Notes under the pieces: generated by a model | Seen by the model: the letters and a program-made list of their open reading frames with translations, nothing else | What the model was told of the DNA's origin: nothing | Database searches by the model: none | In this document: positions 30,231 through 41,740 of the stretch, piece after piece | Numbering within the stretch: the stretch's first letter is position 1 | How the letters are laid out: the number at the start of each line of letters is the position of its first letter | Translations under genes and position numbers: made by a program | Source: Allacma fusca | Lineage: Eukaryota; Arthropoda; Collembola; Symphypleona; Sminthuridae | Length of the DNA stretch: 64,000 nucleotides | Direction of reading: 5' to 3' | NCBI GenBank assembly: GCA_947179485.1 | Contig: OX359250.1 | Span: forward strand, 33,882,783-33,946,782

Positions 30231-31002
30231 CTATTCCTTAAATTATCAGTCTTATTGTCAATCAACACTCCTCACATTCGGGCCGGTGTTGCCTAAATTT
30301 CCCTAAATACTCCTGTAATAACTCTCCCTAGAATTAATAAGGACTGTATTCCTCGCTACTAATTACCCTTCTCCTCGATGGATAAGTTTCGCGTCCTAAT
30401 TCGTACCTAAGAACTTCCTTGAACCGATCCTACCATCAGCAAGGCTTGTATCTGACGTAGACAGTAAAAACTGAAAGCACCAGAATTTACTGAATTCCTA
30501 TCCCTATAACCAACTCTCAAAAGCCATGAACCTGTGGTTTCTTATGCCAATTCTCTCTACTCTAGCAAAATCCTTCGAGAATGGGTAAACTTATGATGCA
30601 CTCAAAACCATGAGTCATCTATGGAAGAAGTAATAAATATGAAAGTCCCTATGTATGGCCATAGCTAGAAACCGCATACATAGATTTTAAAGTGAACATC
30701 CCTGCTTTGGAATGTCCCCTGTTAGCCTATAAAAACCCATGGACCTCCTTACTAGTAATAGTCATTGCTGCTACCTATCCGCTAGCTCGGGCACATTACA
30801 AACATATACCTATATCGGTGCGTCAATCATAGCCTCTCCGATTACCTCTAGTAGGCAACAGGCTTATCGTTACTTTGTCGGCACTCCATCCGATCACCTC
30901 CGTGCTTGGAATGACTCGAACCCTACTAAACCATAAGGTCCCTCATAATCTTCCTAGCCTCTCGGATTCTACGTGTACTAAAACTTATATACAACAATGA
31001 TT

Positions 31003-32008
31003 GCGCTCACATTTCGGCCCTTCAATTCCTAAACCTCCGAAGATGGAAATTTTCTTATATGTATGCTTATGTACTAAACCAATATGTCCACGCTCAATGT
31101 ACCTCGGCCCTTTGGACTAAATTTTGTCAAACCTTAATTAAACTGTCCTAATAACCTTGGCGCTCATAATTCGGCCCTTCCGAAAAATTTTGTTCACCTT
31201 ACATACTATAATCTTTAGATACTCTGATCTACCTATGCTCTCTAACTGAGCTATATAGGTTTTGATTTGAAAAATGACTAACTGAATCTGATATGCTCCG
31301 TGCTCACATTCGGCCCTCCGGATTAACTTTTAAGTCCTAATATTTGCCAAAAACAATGACAAATTGTGTCCTAATTACCCAGCGCTCAAGTCGGCACTTC
31401 TGGTAGAAAATAGAAAGATTGAAGAAGAAAAGAGATGTTTGAAAATGTTAAGATAGGTCATATTTTTCATCCGCGTAAACCTACACATCAGATGAGGGAA
31501 AGTAATTTTGAGAAAAAGAGTTTTAATTGGGTTTTAGCCTCACTAGCCATGGGCTCTTAATTAAATTTGAAGGTTAAATATATTAAAGACATTTGCGCTC
31601 AAGCCGGCACTTCAAATGTACTTATACTAGAAGGCGAAAAGAAGAGAGAAATGAGTGAAAAACTATTTTGGAATTATTTGCTGAAAGATAGATCGTATTG
31701 TGCTTTAAACTAAGCTTGAAAAGTGAATTTTGAGTGTCTTGTATAAATAAAAACTTGTCCTGATTGATTGAAAGACTTGAATTGTGTTTCGGGTTCCTAT
31801 CCCCTAGCCTGGGGTTTCCCGAAACTTTGAAAAGAAATTTGAAGAATTAAAAGAATTTCAACGCTCAAACCGGCTCTTTTGAAATTATTCCTTAAAACTT
31901 ACGGAGAGAAAGGCTACTATTATACTGCGCTCAGGCCGGCACTTCAGCCGGAATAATACCCTTTACAATACGAACACTGTTTATGCCTACGCTCAAGCCC
32001 GGCACTTT
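31003..32008. repeat. Cluster of a 19-base motif in the leader (nine clear copies)
   Basis: Consensus in plus orientation: GCGCTCAAGYCGGCACTTC. Copies start at about 31003, 31091, 31160, 31300, 31382, 31595, 31861, 31927 and 31989, all in the same orientation, spaced 60-270 bases. A weaker copy is at 30271-30290. The spacers between copies are unrelated and AT-rich, so only the motif is conserved. By analogy, the leader of Drosophila gypsy carries about a dozen Su(Hw) sites that act as an insulator. A protein-binding or packaging role here is inference. Confidence 0.75.
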
Positions 32009-32601
32009 AGGCGTCTAAAAAGATAGAAGAAGACTTATTTTTACTAGAAGAAGCTAATTTTGGTGACAATTATGATGCACATACACCTACTATATACTCT
32101 GAAAACCACAAAATACATATACATATATGCGCAATTTTCTAATTTCAACATATGATTTGCACCTAAATTCTGGTTAATTACTCCTGAGATTTAAGTGCGC
32201 CTCGTAACTACGTTACAAAAAAAATAATGAGCTCCTAAACATGAAATTCATGAACCTTAAAGAAAAATTGTATTACCTTATTGGACGTCCTCTTCCCCTA
32301 ATTTTCCGGATGGAAAGAGTCCCAATTTCACTAGTCACTTAAAATAGTATTCCTGGCCAGTAAATAGTTCTTTTTATAGTGCTGCACTAGGATTTCTGAA
32401 TTAGAACTTGAATCCGCGCGTGATGATAATTTCCAAATTTTCTTTCTTGAAGTAACATTTTGTTGTATGTTATGACTGCCTCATGAGAAGTTTCGGGTGG
32501 CCCTGGAGAGAAATGAGAACATTTCCTCCGTGTCGGACCCCATACTTCCATCCCATGAATTTTGAAACTACGACCTGACTTGCTAAAAAGTTCGGTCTTT
32601 G

Positions 32602-32793
32602 TCACAGGGTCATCCGTAGGGTTTTTGCCCTGCGGATCCTCCGGGTCCTTACCAAGAAACCCGAAGGCCTGGCAGAAACATCATGTAACGTTGTGCTACC
32701 CGGGTGTATGATGTTATGCGGGTAACGACAATGTAGCCTAGGTTCGGGCGTTCCATTCCCCTGAATTATGGTTTCGATGTTGGTGAAACTCAT
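32602..32793 (-). CDS. Small frame that starts inside the 5' LTR and crosses into the leader
   Basis: ATG at 32793 (MSFTNIETIIQGNG), 63 codons, crossing the LTR end at 32684 and finishing with a basic tail (RTRRIRRAKTLRMTL). It is the first frame a transcript started in the LTR would meet, so it may act as an upstream ORF, or it may be chance. Confidence 0.3.
   Translation of the reverse strand: MSFTNIETIIQGNGTPEPRLHCRYPHNIIHPGSTTLHDVSARPSGFLVRTRRIRRAKTLRMTL
32612..32637 (-). promoter_or_regulatory. Strong hairpin just inside the 5' LTR
   Basis: In plus orientation ATCCG-T-AGGG, loop tttttg, CCCT-G-CGGAT: nine paired bases with a single mismatch and a six-base loop, 47 bases from the LTR edge. 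Hairpins in this position act in packaging or dimerisation in retroviruses; here that is inference. Confidence 0.5.
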
Positions 32794-33257
32794 GAATAAA
32801 TGGAACTATTGATTTCTGGTGTAGTCCGTTTTATTTATTTTGGCCAATTAAATGTTCCTAGAACTGGTACAATTTACACTGAAACAATTAACATTTAACT
32901 CTTAAAATGAACTGAATTCTAAATCTCTTCTTCATGAAATTTCCCAATTTCATGTTGTCCCGCTGGCTACCTTTTGAGATCCATCCCGGAGGGAATGGAC
33001 TCTAGGTGCGGCTCCTCTTGATGTTGCTTGCTTGAAGTCGAGATTAGAACTTGTACAAAAAATTTACGTGTCTTAATCTAATCCTAATCTAATCTTAGCT
33101 TTATTGTTTATTAAATAATCTGAATCATTTCCTTTCCTTTTCTTATAATTATGTTTTGTCAGCGTTTGGCGTCACGTAGCCTTTGCTTACGACCTTCTAA
33201 ACTATTTGCTGACTTAGATTATGCTTATTCTAGTCTATTTATAATATATTCGTAACA
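32684..33257 (-). repeat. 5' LTR of the giant element
   Basis: 574 bp, direct copy of 4005-4578 with 8 mismatches. Sense order: TGTTACG, TATAAATAG, polyadenylation signals AATAAA, C/G-richer second half, CGTTACA end. The TATA-like box lies only about 15 bases from the LTR start, which would leave a very short U3, so the real promoter may be downstream or TATA-less. Confidence 0.95.
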
Positions 33258-33630
33258 ATATTGCAGACATTATTCAAATTATCAGCTTCAGAACCTTCAT
33301 AAATTAACTCGTGAAATTAATTGTGGAATTAGACGAGTCTAGGAGTGAAATTTGTAGTGTTCTTATACGTTTTTAGAAACTCGTTTCACAAAATATAGAT
33401 TAATTTGACAAATACAGTGACCTTTTGTAAAGAAAACAAAAGTATCATTTAAGGTGCGCATTTTGTCACAACCAGCGTCCTTGTACCTATATTTTGAGAA
33501 TTATTGTTACACAGAGCTGGTTGCCCCATATTTTTAGCATTGTTGGGAAAATTTTGCTATATATTTATTATTATCTATTATATCGCATAATCATAAAGGG
33601 ATCCGTTATAGCGAGTGTAAATTGCATATT
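33258..33630. repeat. R1 repeat, right half of copy 1, with target duplication ATAT
   Basis: Starts with the second ATAT, then gcagacattattcaaatt matching 46848 onward, including gaaggtgcgcattttgtcac-like and ctggttgccccatattttta blocks. It ends near ccgttatagcgagtgtaaat, where copy 2 also carries this phrase after an extra stretch of about 80 bases. Confidence 0.85.
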
Positions 33631-33650
33631 ATGCTTTTATAGGGCGAACC

Positions 33651-34645
33651 GTCAACAGTGTTTCTGTCGGTGCAAGTATTGGGAATTATGAATTGCACTT
33701 ACAATTATAATTGATAATGCAAGTACTAGTAACACCGTGACTGGTACTTGCTAAAATGCGGCAATTAAATCATGCAAATAACTGAAGTTGAACTTGCAAT
33801 TAGTTCATCAGTTACTTGCAGTTGGTAAGGCAATTGCAAAAACATTTGGATGTAATTGCACCGGTAAGTACAATTGCAAGTGTAATTGCAATTTGTAATT
33901 GCACGTTAACTGATATACAGTATAAATCGTCGACGAAGAGGTCTAAAAGGTGAAAAAAGGCTTAAATGATCAGTGCATATTTGATTTGTAGCAAGATTAT
34001 ATACGTTATGTTTCACTCAATTGAACAAAGTGTGTTAAAAAAATGATCTAGATGCTATGCATAATGAAACAGAGGTGCACAAATGACTTCTTTCTTTAAG
34101 ACTTCCAAGGATAAAATATTGTAAAATTTCATCCTTCAACATATCTTTACAATCCTTAAAATAAATTTTTTTCTATTGTTCTATAATTTTGTGCAAATGG
34201 GAACATTTTGATGCTAATCGAAAATTCACTTAGATCAATATTCTCACTGACGAAATTGTAGTCAGTAATGTAAGAGACAATACTCGTGATTATTATGTAC
34301 ATTAGTTATTACAACAGAATGACTTATTGAGGCATTTTGTGAAATTTTGCGCTCAAATTCGAAACGGTAGTAAGTTGCAATTAACTTGATAAGTATTTTT
34401 TAAATTGCAGCTTTTTGCAATGCAAGCACTTATAATTGCAATTATTGCAATTCTTTCAATTTCAGTTGTGCTTAACCGGTAATTGCAAGTATTTGATGCT
34501 TTTGTAATTGCAATTTAAGTACACAGAAATTGCACTTGCACCGACAATTTCAATTCCCTGGTGTAAAATAACCGCAGTTGAACCGAACTTGCAAATTCAA
34601 TTAGTAATTGCGGTTAACTTGCAATTGACAAGAAACACTAGTCAA
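33651..34645. mobile_element. Non-autonomous TIR element rich in AATTGCAA
   Basis: Ends CAGTGTTTCT (33656) and AGAAACACTA (34640) are inverted copies over ten bases, with gtcaa on both outsides (33651-33655 and 34641-34645). A further internal inverted pair, ctgtcggtgcaagt and cacttgcaccgaca, supports paired ends. The outer 300 bases on each side repeat ATTGCAATT-like words many times. No coding potential. Superfamily unsure: the ends look hAT-like, but the duplication reads as 5 bp. Confidence 0.6.
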
Positions 34646-37080
34646 CACCTAGTAATGAATTTTTTCACTAAAAATATAGATTGCCAAACTATTGTATTTA
34701 AGTTTTGTATGCAATAATTCAGTAGCGATAACTACACTGCTGTATAAATGTTCATTTATATATGACTCTTTGCCCTCATTCTGATGATTCTTCATGTTGA
34801 TGAATTCTGTTTGTGGTGACATTTTAATACAGTTATTGAAGCATCGTAACCCACTAATTGCAAACTTGTTTTTATTAGTGTCCATTATGTGAAAGTCAAC
34901 TCAACATCAATTAACATTTTAAGACTATTGTGATAGTATTTAGAGTTCAATGTGATATCATCAGACACTTATCACGAATAATAAATAATGTGTTGCTGCT
35001 CGGCCAGACTTAATCCTAGATTTATTTAGTGCCGTAATAATTATTGTACTATTGGAATCATTTAAATTTATTGACAATCTTCAAGAACCTTTTAAAATAG
35101 ATATAGATAGATAGCTAGATAGATTTATTCAGTCGATTTGGCCTCAGCCGTTACAACTTTTGGTGTTAGCTTCAGTTCATTTAGTTATAAAAGTTAAAAC
35201 AAAAAGAAAAAGTTACAAAATAAATTTAAATTAAAAGTCTTGGCTTAGTATTATGAGTACGAGGTAGGAGTTAATTTCTACATCTAGATTTATTTGCATC
35301 TAGTTTCCACTGCTAAAATAGATATAGAATCCATAAATTTTCGGAAAGCCTGCTTTTTTAATCTACGAGGGGAAAGGATTAGCAAAGTGTTGGCTAAAAT
35401 TTAAACCTTCAACTTGTAACAATGTAAAGGTTATCCGAGTATACCATTAACTAACCCAGGCACTCCGGAACGTTCTAAAAAGTTGGGGGACAACATTTTC
35501 AATTATTTTTAGTTTATTTGCTAGTGACCATATACAAACGTATGTATGTACATGCTATGTACATAAAAGGTTACACATAATGTTTGGTTAGCTAATCATA
35601 TAATCATGCAAATTATATATCTTCAAATTTTAAAAAAGAATTTTAGCTTTCACATAAGACACAAATATCATATCAGAAACCTTTTCTTACAAACCCTAGA
35701 CACTAGCAAATTGTTATGGATTTCAAATCGTTGCACTGATTGTTAACTAGCTACGGGAATGGTTCGATCTTTTATTTATTTTTTGGTCTGGTTAGGTCCA
35801 AGCAACATCTGTTCCATAATCTGGATCCATTGGAACATTCTCCGGTAGATTTACCGGTACCAGACCAAATGGACCAAATTTGGAGGCGTTGAATTCTTGG
35901 TAGTTAATGTTTCTCCAAACAACGTATATTTGATGGCAATTTTTAATATCCTGAAATAAACTCCTTTGGCGGACGTTTTAATAGAGACCGTTGTATTCTT
36001 TTCAATAATATCAGCTCCAAAAACCTATCGAGTTTAAAATTTGCTCCGACCAAATTGTCCGTTATGCTCCGAATACAAGAATGGTATTAACTTTTGATCC
36101 AGAACAAAATTTTGGTTTGGATCTATCTGGTAAGGGGAGGTCAAATTGTTTGACAAAGGTAGTGGGAAACAATATTCCAAATTTAAAAAGGTCAACAATA
36201 GCAAAGAATGATGGATATAAAAATATCCTCTAATTCCTTGATGACTCGCGTTTCGTTGAATTTCTAAGTTACTATTTAAATTATCACCATATCACACAAT
36301 TTCAACCCTGAAACTTGCAATACTGACATAAAATCACTTAAGTTTATCAAGGATAAAATGAGCTTCAAAAAATATATTTCCTATCTAATCTCCTCCTAAT
36401 CCATGACTAGTTTCATGGACCACAAATTTAATTTGGTAGTTACCTAGATGAGCCGATCTCCACAAGTAAGAATATAACAGGATGAAAAAATATTTAGTAA
36501 CACGGTGTAAACATTTTTGTTTAGAAGAAATAGATTATTTTGTGTTTTTAAATACAACTAATATCAATTTGAGCAGGATTTGCTTAATTGCTGTCTTAAC
36601 AGTAAAAAACGGCTTCTTTGATTATTGAAAAGTGGGGGGACAGTAGTATAGCCTGACCCTCCCTGACGTTTTTGGGAGGGACAATGTCCCCCCTGTCCCC
36701 CTTATTCCGGAGTGCCTGAACTAACCGGCTATAGTTTCTTTCCTGGTACACGATACCAGATGTATTCCTGGTTCACAACGTCTGGTTCAAATTCCACAAA
36801 CTGTCTTTTGGTGCACCAGGAAAAATACCTGGTACTATACCAGTGTACCAGACACTTACTGCACCAGGTATATACTTGGCATCAATTCCGGGTAAACTAG
36901 TACTGGTAATTGAAATTCTCGCTACGCGGGTAAGTCAGGCAAATAGTAGTTTAATTAGTTTAGATCAGCAACAGGAACTAGATTTCCATCACCATTTGAT
37001 CCTGAATTTGTAGTAGTTCCCAAAGATTTTCCCGTAAAAGTAATTGAGTTTCTCAGAGAATCTTTAAATAATTCTCAAAT
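34646..37080. other. AT-rich spacer, no gene seen
   Basis: Short chance frames only. It includes the retroposon tail at about 35100-35165 and a G/C-richer patch near 36690-36715 (tgtcccccctgtccccctta). Confidence 0.45.
35100..35165. repeat. Retroposon tail, same family as the insert at 20649
   Basis: gatagatagctagatagatt followed by tattcagtcgatttggcctc and agccgttacaact. The order microsatellite, TTATTCAG, GGCC, TTACAAC matches the insert at 20649-20698. Confidence 0.7.
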
Positions 37081-37686
37081 TAATTCGATTTCCCGGTTAT
37101 TGTTAGTAGCAGCTAAAATTGCATTTATAGAGAGACTAGCTCTAGTGGATAGTGGTGCGGGAATTTCAGTAGTAAGAACTTCTTTGATATTCTTCCACGC
37201 ACAACTCAGTCTACCGCGGTTTCTTTAGAGATTCCAGTTTCATTGTGTTTTGATGTAAAAACGTTTCCGAATTTTATGGTAGCACACGAGATTGAGATAC
37301 CGGTAACAATAAATGACTTCATTACTATGTGGACTTTCCTTATTGTTCCAAATTCGTCCCATTACGTAATTATTGGATTAAATTTTCTTAAATATAATAA
37401 AGTGACAGTAGATTTTGGAAATGAAATCTTAACTGTTGCCAACATTAAACTGGAATCCCTTGAACCTGTTAAGGAACCTGTATATGACAATAAGTTGGAA
37501 ATTTTAAAGGAAGAAAATGACTACTCCTTGCGTAACATGTACACTCGGAATTGTTATTTTCTTGAAATTTCTCCCAATTGTACGGTTCAAGTCCCTGTTT
37601 ATTCTGAAGAGTTTGGATGGAGCGGACACATTCTTACCGTTCAAAAAGATTCAGTATCGGAAAAATATAATGACGCAGTTCTATGA
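37081..37686 (+). pseudogene. Orphan retroelement protease fragment
   Basis: From about 37081 the reading contains RLALVDSGAGISVV, a retroviral-type active-site loop (DSGA). A frameshift near 37225 leads into the frame 37243-37686, which has SSHYVIIGLNFLKYNKV, the conserved second block (I-I-G-x-x-F-L). The text after that corresponds to the start of a gypsy RT leader. Neither gag nor RT proper is found next to it, so it is an isolated fragment. Confidence 0.7.
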
Positions 37687-37689
37687 TCT

Positions 37690-38419
37690 CCGAAAAGCTG
37701 AAGGAAGCCGATACTCATGCATGTCTTCCTTGCTGGTAACAGGAAAGCAGTTAGCACTCGTCAGTGCCTCCCGCGGGATAGTTTAGGACCTTGGCCACCC
37801 GTAAATTTTGTAATTAATTTTTTTATACATGAAATCATTTAATTGATTCAAAACTATCAGTTATCGTTAATATAGTTCCTCAAAAACTGCATCGTGTATT
37901 TTTGACATAACGATAACGATATTAACGATATTTTAAATATGAACGATATGAACATGCCTAATTGATACCAAGTATATATATGGTGGCCTGGTGTGCCTTC
38001 CTTTCCCCCAAAGCCGAGCACCAAACCAAAGAACTAATCTTTATCACGTGCCTTTTAACATACTTTTCTCCTTGTGTAGCAAATGTCTGGTACATTTGTA
38101 TTGTACCACGGTACACGCTTTTACTGCTTACATTACTTGCACCAAGTATTTCCCCTGGTACAATGCTTTTGCAACTTCCATATACTGCACCAGAAATAAT
38201 CTCCAAGGTTTCAAACTTCTGTCGAACATTTATTTCGTTACTTCAAGTAATACTAAATCATGTTGGAGTTGGTTTAACTGCGGTTTGTTTTCGTTTTTTG
38301 CGGAAGCTAAGGCGTCCTCACATGATGAGCTACAACTTCAGAACTTACGCCAACCGACCTCTTGGGACTTGGACTATCGTCACCCGCGATACCATATAAA
38401 TACGTAGGGCTGTAAAATG
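37690..38419. other. Spacer, no gene seen
   Basis: Overlapping chance frames of 130-145 codons on both strands at 37958-38407 have no family-like content. They are rich in ctggtac/gtaccag words, which makes them open in several phases. Confidence 0.4.
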
Positions 38420-38627
38420 TAATGTAATGTAATGGCTTTATTGTCATATTAACACAGTGCAAGCACTGATTTCCAGTAATAGACAGTTTAAAATACTTAA
38501 TTTAGGATAGGAATTTGGATTAAATTATTCTAACAATTTTTTTTATGCTTCTTAATTAATTAAATATAATGTATTCATAGATATTACTACATCGTCGTTT
38601 TACAATCCATTTGCTTAATTCATATAT

Positions 38628-40480
38628 TCATAAGTCTTTAATATTTATTTGAGAGTGTACATTTCTGGGTATTTTATTCCACAGAATCGCAGTTCTGTAT
38701 TGAAAAGATCTGTGGTAAAAAGAAGATTTAATAGGGATGTTGAGGAAATGTGAGTTTCTCGTGGTTCTGGTTGTAGTTGGTTTGATAATTTCAGTTAAAC
38801 ATTGCAGTTTTTCTGGTTGCGATAGTAGTGATTTTGTGAATGATGCAGTTACGTATATGTATCTTTCAATGACTGTTAAGATACCAAATTTTTCATAAAG
38901 ATTATTGAAGTGAATTGACTGTTTTTTCCGTTTAACCTTTGAGTTACAACTAGTTAAAGTATGTTTTGGTTTTAAAAAATTAATTCTATGGAGATACATT
39001 TTAAGAAATGGTCGATAGTTTTTTGACATTTGTTAAGGTATATGTCTGATACAGCACCCCATACAGGTAATGCATATTCTATGTGCGAGAAAAATAAGTA
39101 CTTGAAGACTCTGTACATAAGTTTTTGGTCAATGTATTGTTTGTGTTTTATTAAAAGGGCACATTTTAAAGAGACCATTTTGTTAACGTGCGTGCAGTGT
39201 TTATTAAAGTTTAGCGTAGAGTCAAAGTAAACACCTAGATACTTAAAGTTATTTGCCCTTTCAATTTTGTTACCGTTACATAAAATAAAGAGAATGTTGG
39301 CTCTATGTCTTGTTCTTGGTTTATGAAATTTCATAAAATAAGTTTTGAGGAAATTCGCACTCATATCATTGCTTTCACACCAGTCATGAATTTGCTTCAT
39401 AACTAGATCTAAATTAGCTTTGAGTTCGTCAGAGGTTTTTGCTGTGCAAAGTGACGCAATGTCATCGGCATAAACATTTACACAGGCCATTAAAAAATAT
39501 GACAAATAAAATTTGCCCGAGAACACTACCTTGTGGGACTCCGCCAGTTAGGCTGTATTGCTTAGATACCATTTTATCCAGTTTTACACGAAAGCTTCTT
39601 TCAGTAAGATAGCTGCAGGGAATTCTTATTATATAATGGGGCGCATTATATTTATTTTTACGTTTTGAGATTAATTTGAGAAACCTGACGCTGTCAAACG
39701 CTTTTTTAAGTCAATAAATAAAATTGAGACAAGGTGATTATTTTCTAAGGATGTATAAATTTTATGGGTGATTTCAATTAGTGCATGAAAAGTTGATTTT
39801 TTCTTTCTGAATCCAAACTGGTTTTGTGAGAGTAAATTATTAGTTTCCATAAAATGTATCAATCGGTTGGCTATCAAAGATTCAAAAAGTTTTGATAAGA
39901 ATGGAAGTCTTGATATAGGTTGATAAGATTGAGGTAAGAATTTGTTGTTGCGTGGTTTGAGTATAGGGGTAACAGTTGCTATTTTCCAGTCGCGTGGGAA
40001 TTTACCTTCAAATAGGGCATGATTGAAGATTTTACAAAGTAAGGGGGCAAATATTTCAGGATATCGTTTTATAATCTTGGGTGGAATACCACTTCCTTTG
40101 GTGCTTTTAATTATTGCAGTTACTTACCTGTGTAGTAATCTCATTGGAATTTCTATTACTATAGCAGTTCTGTGATAGGTGTGCTACAAACTTGGTTATG
40201 TCTGAGTCTTCATTGTTGTGGTTCAGGACGAAGGCATTTGCAAGCTCTTCACATATAGCTTCTTTATCCGTTATAGTTACATTGTTAATTTTCAGTTCTG
40301 AAATGCTCGTACTTTGTATGTTTTCCCCAAGGAGCAGTTTGAAATTATTCCATGCTTCTTGAGATGATGTATTCTTTTGGAACTTTTTTAAGAAATATTT
40401 TTGTTTAGCATTTCGTATAAGTAGTGTAACCTGATTTCGGCATGTTTTATAGTTTTGCCATTATTCTAATGTCTTATTCT
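38628..40480 (-). pseudogene. LINE reverse transcriptase, broken
   Basis: Fragments in different phases: 39671-39877 with NLLSQNQFGFRKKKST and ILFIDLKK (first catalytic Asp), the SLTGGVPQGSVLGQ block near 39515-39555, then 38972-39526 with VYADDIASLC (the YADD catalytic pair) and 38628-39029 with the C-terminal YRTAILWNKIP. At least three frameshifts separate them. The enzyme reverse-transcribes its own RNA at a nicked target. Confidence 0.88.
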
Positions 40481-40495
40481 TGACAGCTGCTTGCT

Positions 40496-41740
40496 TTAAA
40501 TGATTTTTCTATGTATTAGCTTTTTAAGTGAGCATGTTAGCCATACTGCTGGCTTTGTTTTAATACTCCTCCTTATTGGAGGCGCAACGTCATCTAAAAT
40601 GCATAGGGTGAGGGATTCCATGACATTGGTCTTTTCCTCAGTTGTGTTAAAGCTATCTAGTAGTTCCCATTTAGCGCTATATAATTTGTCGTGTAGTTGG
40701 TTCCAATCAGTATTTTTGTAATTTCTAGTTTGTATAATATTAGGTGAGTATATAGGTTTGAGTTTTCTACGTACAAGATATATTATATCACGGTCAGATA
40801 GACCACAATCTATAACACCTGAGTCAATTGCAAAGCTATTATTATTTATATATATGTGGTCTATAATGGTTCTACTAGTAAATGTCGTACGGGTAGGAGT
40901 ATTGATGAGTTGGGTGAGATTTAATCTCTCAGTACACTCTAACAGATATTTGTAGGATGAGCTATTTGTTAGTGTATTAATATTAAAGTCGCCTAATATC
41001 GTAATATCCACATTCTTTGTTAGTAGGGAGTTAATCAGATTTGTGAATTCTACTACAAAATTATCATCACAACCAATAGAGCCAGGTGGTCTATATATAC
41101 TTACTAAAGCAATTGGTTTGCTATGTGGTAGGTTAATCTGAGTCAAAGACATTCTGCCGATATAAGATCATAATCATAATATTCAGATGCAAGGTTGTTA
41201 GCAATATATATAACTAATCCTCCACCGTTTTTATTTGCCCTATCTTTTCTGTATAGATAGTATCCTGGGATTTGAAGTTCGCTATCTAATGTATTCATAT
41301 TCAGCCAGGTTTCAGATATACACATGATATCGGTTTTGTAGTCATGCATGATAACAGATAGCTCATCCTTCTTTAATCTTAGGTTACATATATTTAAATG
41401 CATTATTGTTAGACCTTTGGATAGGATTTGCTTACAGTTGTTAGCCGGTAAAAGTGTAGATATGCTATTACTAAAGAAGGAATCGTTGTTATTAGCTAAA
41501 CAATTTAGCCCAGAGTCGATGAGCATATCAACAGTAGTTCCATAGTTGTTGGTATTAGAATGGGGGCCTATGCACTGAGGACAAACCCAGGCATTAGAGT
41601 CAACTAATAATTTAAATTCTTTGGACGTGGCATTAAGTCTTAGGCAGCCTGTATTGTGATACAGTCCGTTATAGAGGATACATTTTATGGCTAATTTCCT
41701 ACCTTCTGCTCTTTTGCATATATTACATTTTTCTGATGCA
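40496..41740 (-). pseudogene. LINE endonuclease with N-terminal PHD finger
   Basis: In one phase, before the first Met at 41526, there is a finger with CNICKRAEGRK, KCILYNGLYH, NTGC and WVCPQC: a C4HC3-type spacing. After it follow the endonuclease blocks TDIMCISETWLN, NKNGGGLVIYIAN (41143-41526) and, after a shift near 41145, ALVSIYRPPGS, LGDFNINTL, IDHIYIN and GLSDRDIIYL (40496-41152); the canonical SDH end motif reads SDRD. The endonuclease nicks target DNA; the PHD finger may bind chromatin, which is inference. Confidence 0.85.

Larger units (their letters stand above)
29552..32683 (-). other. Leader (5' untranslated region) of the giant element
   Basis: About 3.1 kb between the 5' LTR and the first long frame, AT-rich, without coding potential of note. 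It holds a degenerate tandem array of cttaaaac-type units (29740-30230), a cluster of a 19-base motif (31003-32008), and a hairpin near the LTR (32612-32637). No tRNA-like TGG primer site touches the LTR: the sense sequence after the LTR begins TGATGTTTCTGCC, and the nearest TGG-start (TGGTAAGGACCCGG) is about 30 bases in. Confidence 0.7.
4005..33257 (-). mobile_element. Giant LTR retroelement, Ty3/gypsy-type, 29.25 kb
   Basis: The outer ends are 574-bp direct LTRs beginning TGTTACG (TGTAACG in the other) and ending CGTAACA, flanked by the 4-bp duplication ATAT at 4001-4004 and 33258-33261. The purine tract next to the 4005-4578 LTR and the order gag, protease, RT, RNase H, integrase on the minus strand show that the sense strand is minus, so 32684-33257 is the 5' LTR. 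Integrase is after RT, with a GPY/F module, so the element is of Ty3/gypsy order. Typical gypsy elements are 5-9 kb; this one has about 4.7 kb of open frames before gag and 10.5 kb after integrase. Eight LTR differences by my reading (about 1.4 percent) indicate a fairly recent insertion. Stops and frameshifts are scattered over most genes. Two small later insertions lie inside it (20649-20698 and about 10970-11440). Confidence 0.95.

Noticed and set aside
4005-33257. Two nested LTR elements, a normal gypsy inside a larger one
   Set aside because: No second LTR pair, primer site or target duplication is visible around gag-pol; frames on both sides share the strand and compact spacing.
37958-38407. 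Overlapping frames of 82-145 codons on both strands
   Set aside because: No family-like content, and several phases are open at once; composition effect.
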